DNA of 64,000 bases, taken from contig OX419347.1 of the NCBI GenBank assembly GCA_948470475.1, positions 12,602,722 to 12,666,721 on the forward strand, in the 5' to 3' direction. The stretch is from Galaxea fascicularis (Eukaryota; Cnidaria; Anthozoa; Scleractinia; Euphylliidae). Below, piece by piece: positions 61,501 to 64,000 of the stretch. Position numbers and translations under genes: made by a program. A model generated the notes under the pieces. The model was not told the origin of the DNA, searched no databases, and was given only the letters and a program-made list of their open reading frames with translations. Numbering within the stretch: the first letter of the stretch is position 1; each line of letters starts with the position of its first letter.

Positions 61501-64000
61501 ATGGTTTTGGTTCAAATTTTCAATTTGGCTCAAACTTTACCTATTTCAAAGAGCAGTCTAGAAATGATGTTTAAATGCTTCTCGAAACTCCCAAAACATT
61601 ATTTCTATTCTTATTTGAGCTGTGTGCAAGATTTCAGCAAAGTTGAAATTTTGCCCAAAACGTGAAGGGGGTAACCCATTGTTTTGGGTCAACTTTTCAA
61701 TTTGGCTCAAACTTTGCCTATTTCAAAGAGCAGTCTAGAAATGATGATTAAATGCTTCTAAAAACTCCCAAAACGTTATTTCTATTCTTAGTTGAGCTGT
61801 GTGCAAGATTTCAGCAAAGTTGAAATTTGGATCAAAACCCAAAGGGGTTAACCCATGGTTTTGGTTCAAATTTTCAATTTGGCTCAAACTTTACCTATTT
61901 CAAAGAGCAGTCTAGAAATGATGTTTAAATGCTTTCCAAAACTCCCAAAACATTATTTCTATTCTTATTTGAGCTGTGTGCAAGATTTCAGCAAAGTTGA
62001 AATTTTGACCAAAACGTGAAGGGGGTAACCCATTGTTTTGGGTCAACTTTTCAATTTGGCTCAAACTTTGCCTATTTCAAAGAGCAGTCTAGAAATGATG
62101 ATTAAATGCTTCTAAAAACTCCCAAAACGTTATTTCTATTCTTAGTTGAGCTGTGTGCAAGATTTCAGCAAAGTTAAAATTTGGATCAAAACCCAAAGGG
62201 GTTAACCCATGGTTTTGGTTCAAATTTTCAATTTGGCTCAAACTTTACCTATTTCAAAGAGCAGTCTAAAAATGATGTTTAAATGCTTTCCAAAACTCCC
62301 AAAACATTATTTCTATTCTTATTTGAGCTGTGTGCAAGATTTCAGCAAAGAGTAAATTTTGACCAAAACGTGAAGGGGGTAACCCATTGTTTTGGGTCAA
62401 CTTTTCAATTTGGCTCAAACTTTGCCTATTTCAAAGAGCAGTCTAGAAATGATGATTAAATGCTTCTAAAAACTCCCAAAACGTTATTTCTATTCTTAGT
62501 TGAGCTGTGTGCAAGATTTCAGCAAAGTTGAAATTTGGATCAAAACCCAAAGGGGTTAACCCATGGTTTTGGTTCAAATTTTCAATTTGGCTCAAACTTT
62601 ACCTATTTCAAAGAGCAGTCTAGAAATGATGTTTAAATGCTTTCCAAAACTCCCAAAACATTCTTTCTATTCTTTTTTGAGCTGTGTGCAAGATTTCAGC
62701 AAAGTTGAAATTTTGACCAAAACGTGAAGGGGGTAACCCATTGTTTTGGGTCAACTTTTCAATTTGGCTCAAACTTTGCCTATTTCAAAGAGCAGTCTAG
62801 AAATGATGATTAAATGCTTCTAAAAACTCCCAAAACGTTATTTCTATTCTTAGTTGAGCTGTGTGCAAGATTTCAGCAAAGTTGAAATTTGGATCAAAAC
62901 CCAAAGGGGTTAACCCATGGTTTTGGTTCAAATTTTCAATTTGGCTCAAACTTTACCTATTTCAAAGAGCACTCTAGAAATGATGTTTAAAGGCTTTTCG
63001 AAACTCCCAAAACATTATTTCTATTCTTATTTGAGCTGTGTGCAAGATTTCAGAAAAGTTGAAATTTTGACCAAAACGTGAAAGGGGTAACCCATTGTTT
63101 TGGGTCAACTTTTCAATTTGGCTCAAACTTTACCTATTTCAAAGAGCAGTCTAGAAATGATGATTAAATGCTTCTAAAAACTCCCAAAACGTTATTTCTA
63201 TCCTTAGTTGAGCTGTGTGCAAGATTTCAGCAAAGTTGAAATTTGGATCAAAACCCAAAGGGGTTAACCCATGGTTTTGGTTCAAATTTTCAATTTGGCT
63301 CAAATTTTGCCTATTTCAAAGAGCAGTCTAGAAATGATGTTTAAATGCTTTCCAAAACTCCCAAAACATTATTTCTATTCTTATTTGTGCTGTGTGCAAG
63401 ATTTCAGCAAAGTTGAAATTTTGACCAAAACGTGAAGGGGGTAACCCATTCTTTTGGGTCAACTTTTCAATTTGGCTCAAACTTTGCCTATTTCAAAGAG
63501 CAGTCTAGAAATGATGTTTAAATGCTTCTCAAAACTCCCAAAACATTATTTCTATTCTTATTTGAGCTTAGTGCAAGATTTCAGCAAAGTTGAAATTTTG
63601 ACCAAAACGTGAAGGGGGTAACGCATTGTTTTGGGTCAACTTTTCAATTTGGCTCAAACTTTGCCTATTTCAAAGAGCAGTCTAGAAATGATGATTAAAT
63701 GCTTCTAAAAACTCCCAAAACGTTATTTCTATTCTTAGTTGAGCTGTGTGCAAGATTTCAGCAAAGTTGAAATTTGGATCAAAACCCAAAGGGGTTAACC
63801 CATGGTTTTGGTTCAAATTTTCAAGTTGGCTCAAACTTTACCTATTTCAAAGAGCAGTCTAGAAATGATGTTTAAATGCTTCTCAAAACTCCCAAAACAT
63901 TCTTTCTATTCTTATTTGAGCTGTGTGCAAGATTTCAGCAAAGTTGAAATTTTGACCAAAACGTGAAAGGGGTAACCCATTGTTTTGGGTCAACTTTTCA

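Larger units (their letters stand above)
19096..64000 (+). repeat. 177-bp satellite array (354-bp A-B dimer), about 254 monomers
   Basis: The phrase GAGCAGTCTAGAAATGATG recurs every 177 bp from 19251 to 63677 and the array continues past the window. Two monomer types alternate. Type A has GATGATTAAATGCTTCTAAA, AAACGTTATT, CTTAGTTGAG, TTTGGATC and GGGGTTAACCCATGG. Type B has GATGTTTAAATGCTTTCC, AAACATTATT, CTTATTTGAG, TTTTGACCAAAACGTG and GGGGTAACCCATTG. Every copy has an XbaI site (TCTAGA); the HpaI site (GTTAAC) marks A and the DraI site (TTTAAA) marks B. The unit is A/T-rich, has stops in all frames and encodes nothing. The length, close to nucleosome spacing, and the dimer organisation resemble centromeric satellites. 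No CENP-B-box-like motif was noticed. Confidence 0.97.

Noticed and set aside
19096..64000. Regular repeats that could suggest a CRISPR array
   Set aside because: Whole 177-bp units repeat with no unique spacers between short repeats, and the context is a spliced eukaryotic genome. It is satellite DNA.

Overview
The window looks like anthozoan cnidarian nuclear DNA, most likely from a stony coral or a close relative. The reasons are a spliced TPR-CHAT gene of the kind greatly expanded in corals, a MACPF protein resembling sea-anemone pore-formers, a SAM-like fragment, a tRNA-derived SINE, several short inverted-repeat transposons and an enormous satellite array. Nothing resembles a bacterial operon. 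The species cannot be named from sequence alone.

Layout. Positions 1-363 (minus) hold the edge of a gene with a SAM-like domain, followed by a 21-bp tandem repeat (473-664). Positions 1953-7891 (plus) hold four in-frame exons of a TPR-CHAT protein with both expected catalytic residues of the CHAT protease fold. Its 5' exons are not recognised. A likely 3'UTR exon follows a donor site 2 nt after the stop codon. Positions 10564-11994 (minus) hold an apparently single-exon MACPF/perforin-like secreted protein. From 9.6 to 18 kb the DNA is mostly mobile-element debris: a TIR element with hAT-like ends (9637-10078), a 297-bp SINE with target-site duplications (13941-14237), a TTAA-flanked MITE built from repeats of its own terminus (14576-15000), and microsatellites.

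The most striking feature is from about 18.07 kb to the end of the window. It is a tandem satellite with a 177-bp monomer arranged mainly as an A-B dimer of 354 bp, about 254 monomers, and it runs off the right edge. Marker variants recur at exact multiples of 177 bp (708, 1062, 1239, 1770, 3186, 3540, 4602 and 5841 bp), which shows layered unequal exchange or amplification. Over 44.4 kb the register slips by only 1 bp, and one deletion near 42910 explains it. The central part (about 25.1-40.3 kb) is a mosaic of hybrid A/B monomers; the flanks are regular dimers. At the left edge a 975-bp piggyBac-like non-autonomous element sits in the TTAA of the first recognisable monomer, so the array/gene boundary is marked by a datable insertion. 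This is a good candidate for a centromeric or pericentromeric satellite, but function cannot be shown from sequence.

The two complete-looking genes (a caspase-fold CHAT protease with protein-binding repeats and a secreted pore-forming-domain protein) could both belong to immunity or venom biology. Their proximity is only suggestive.
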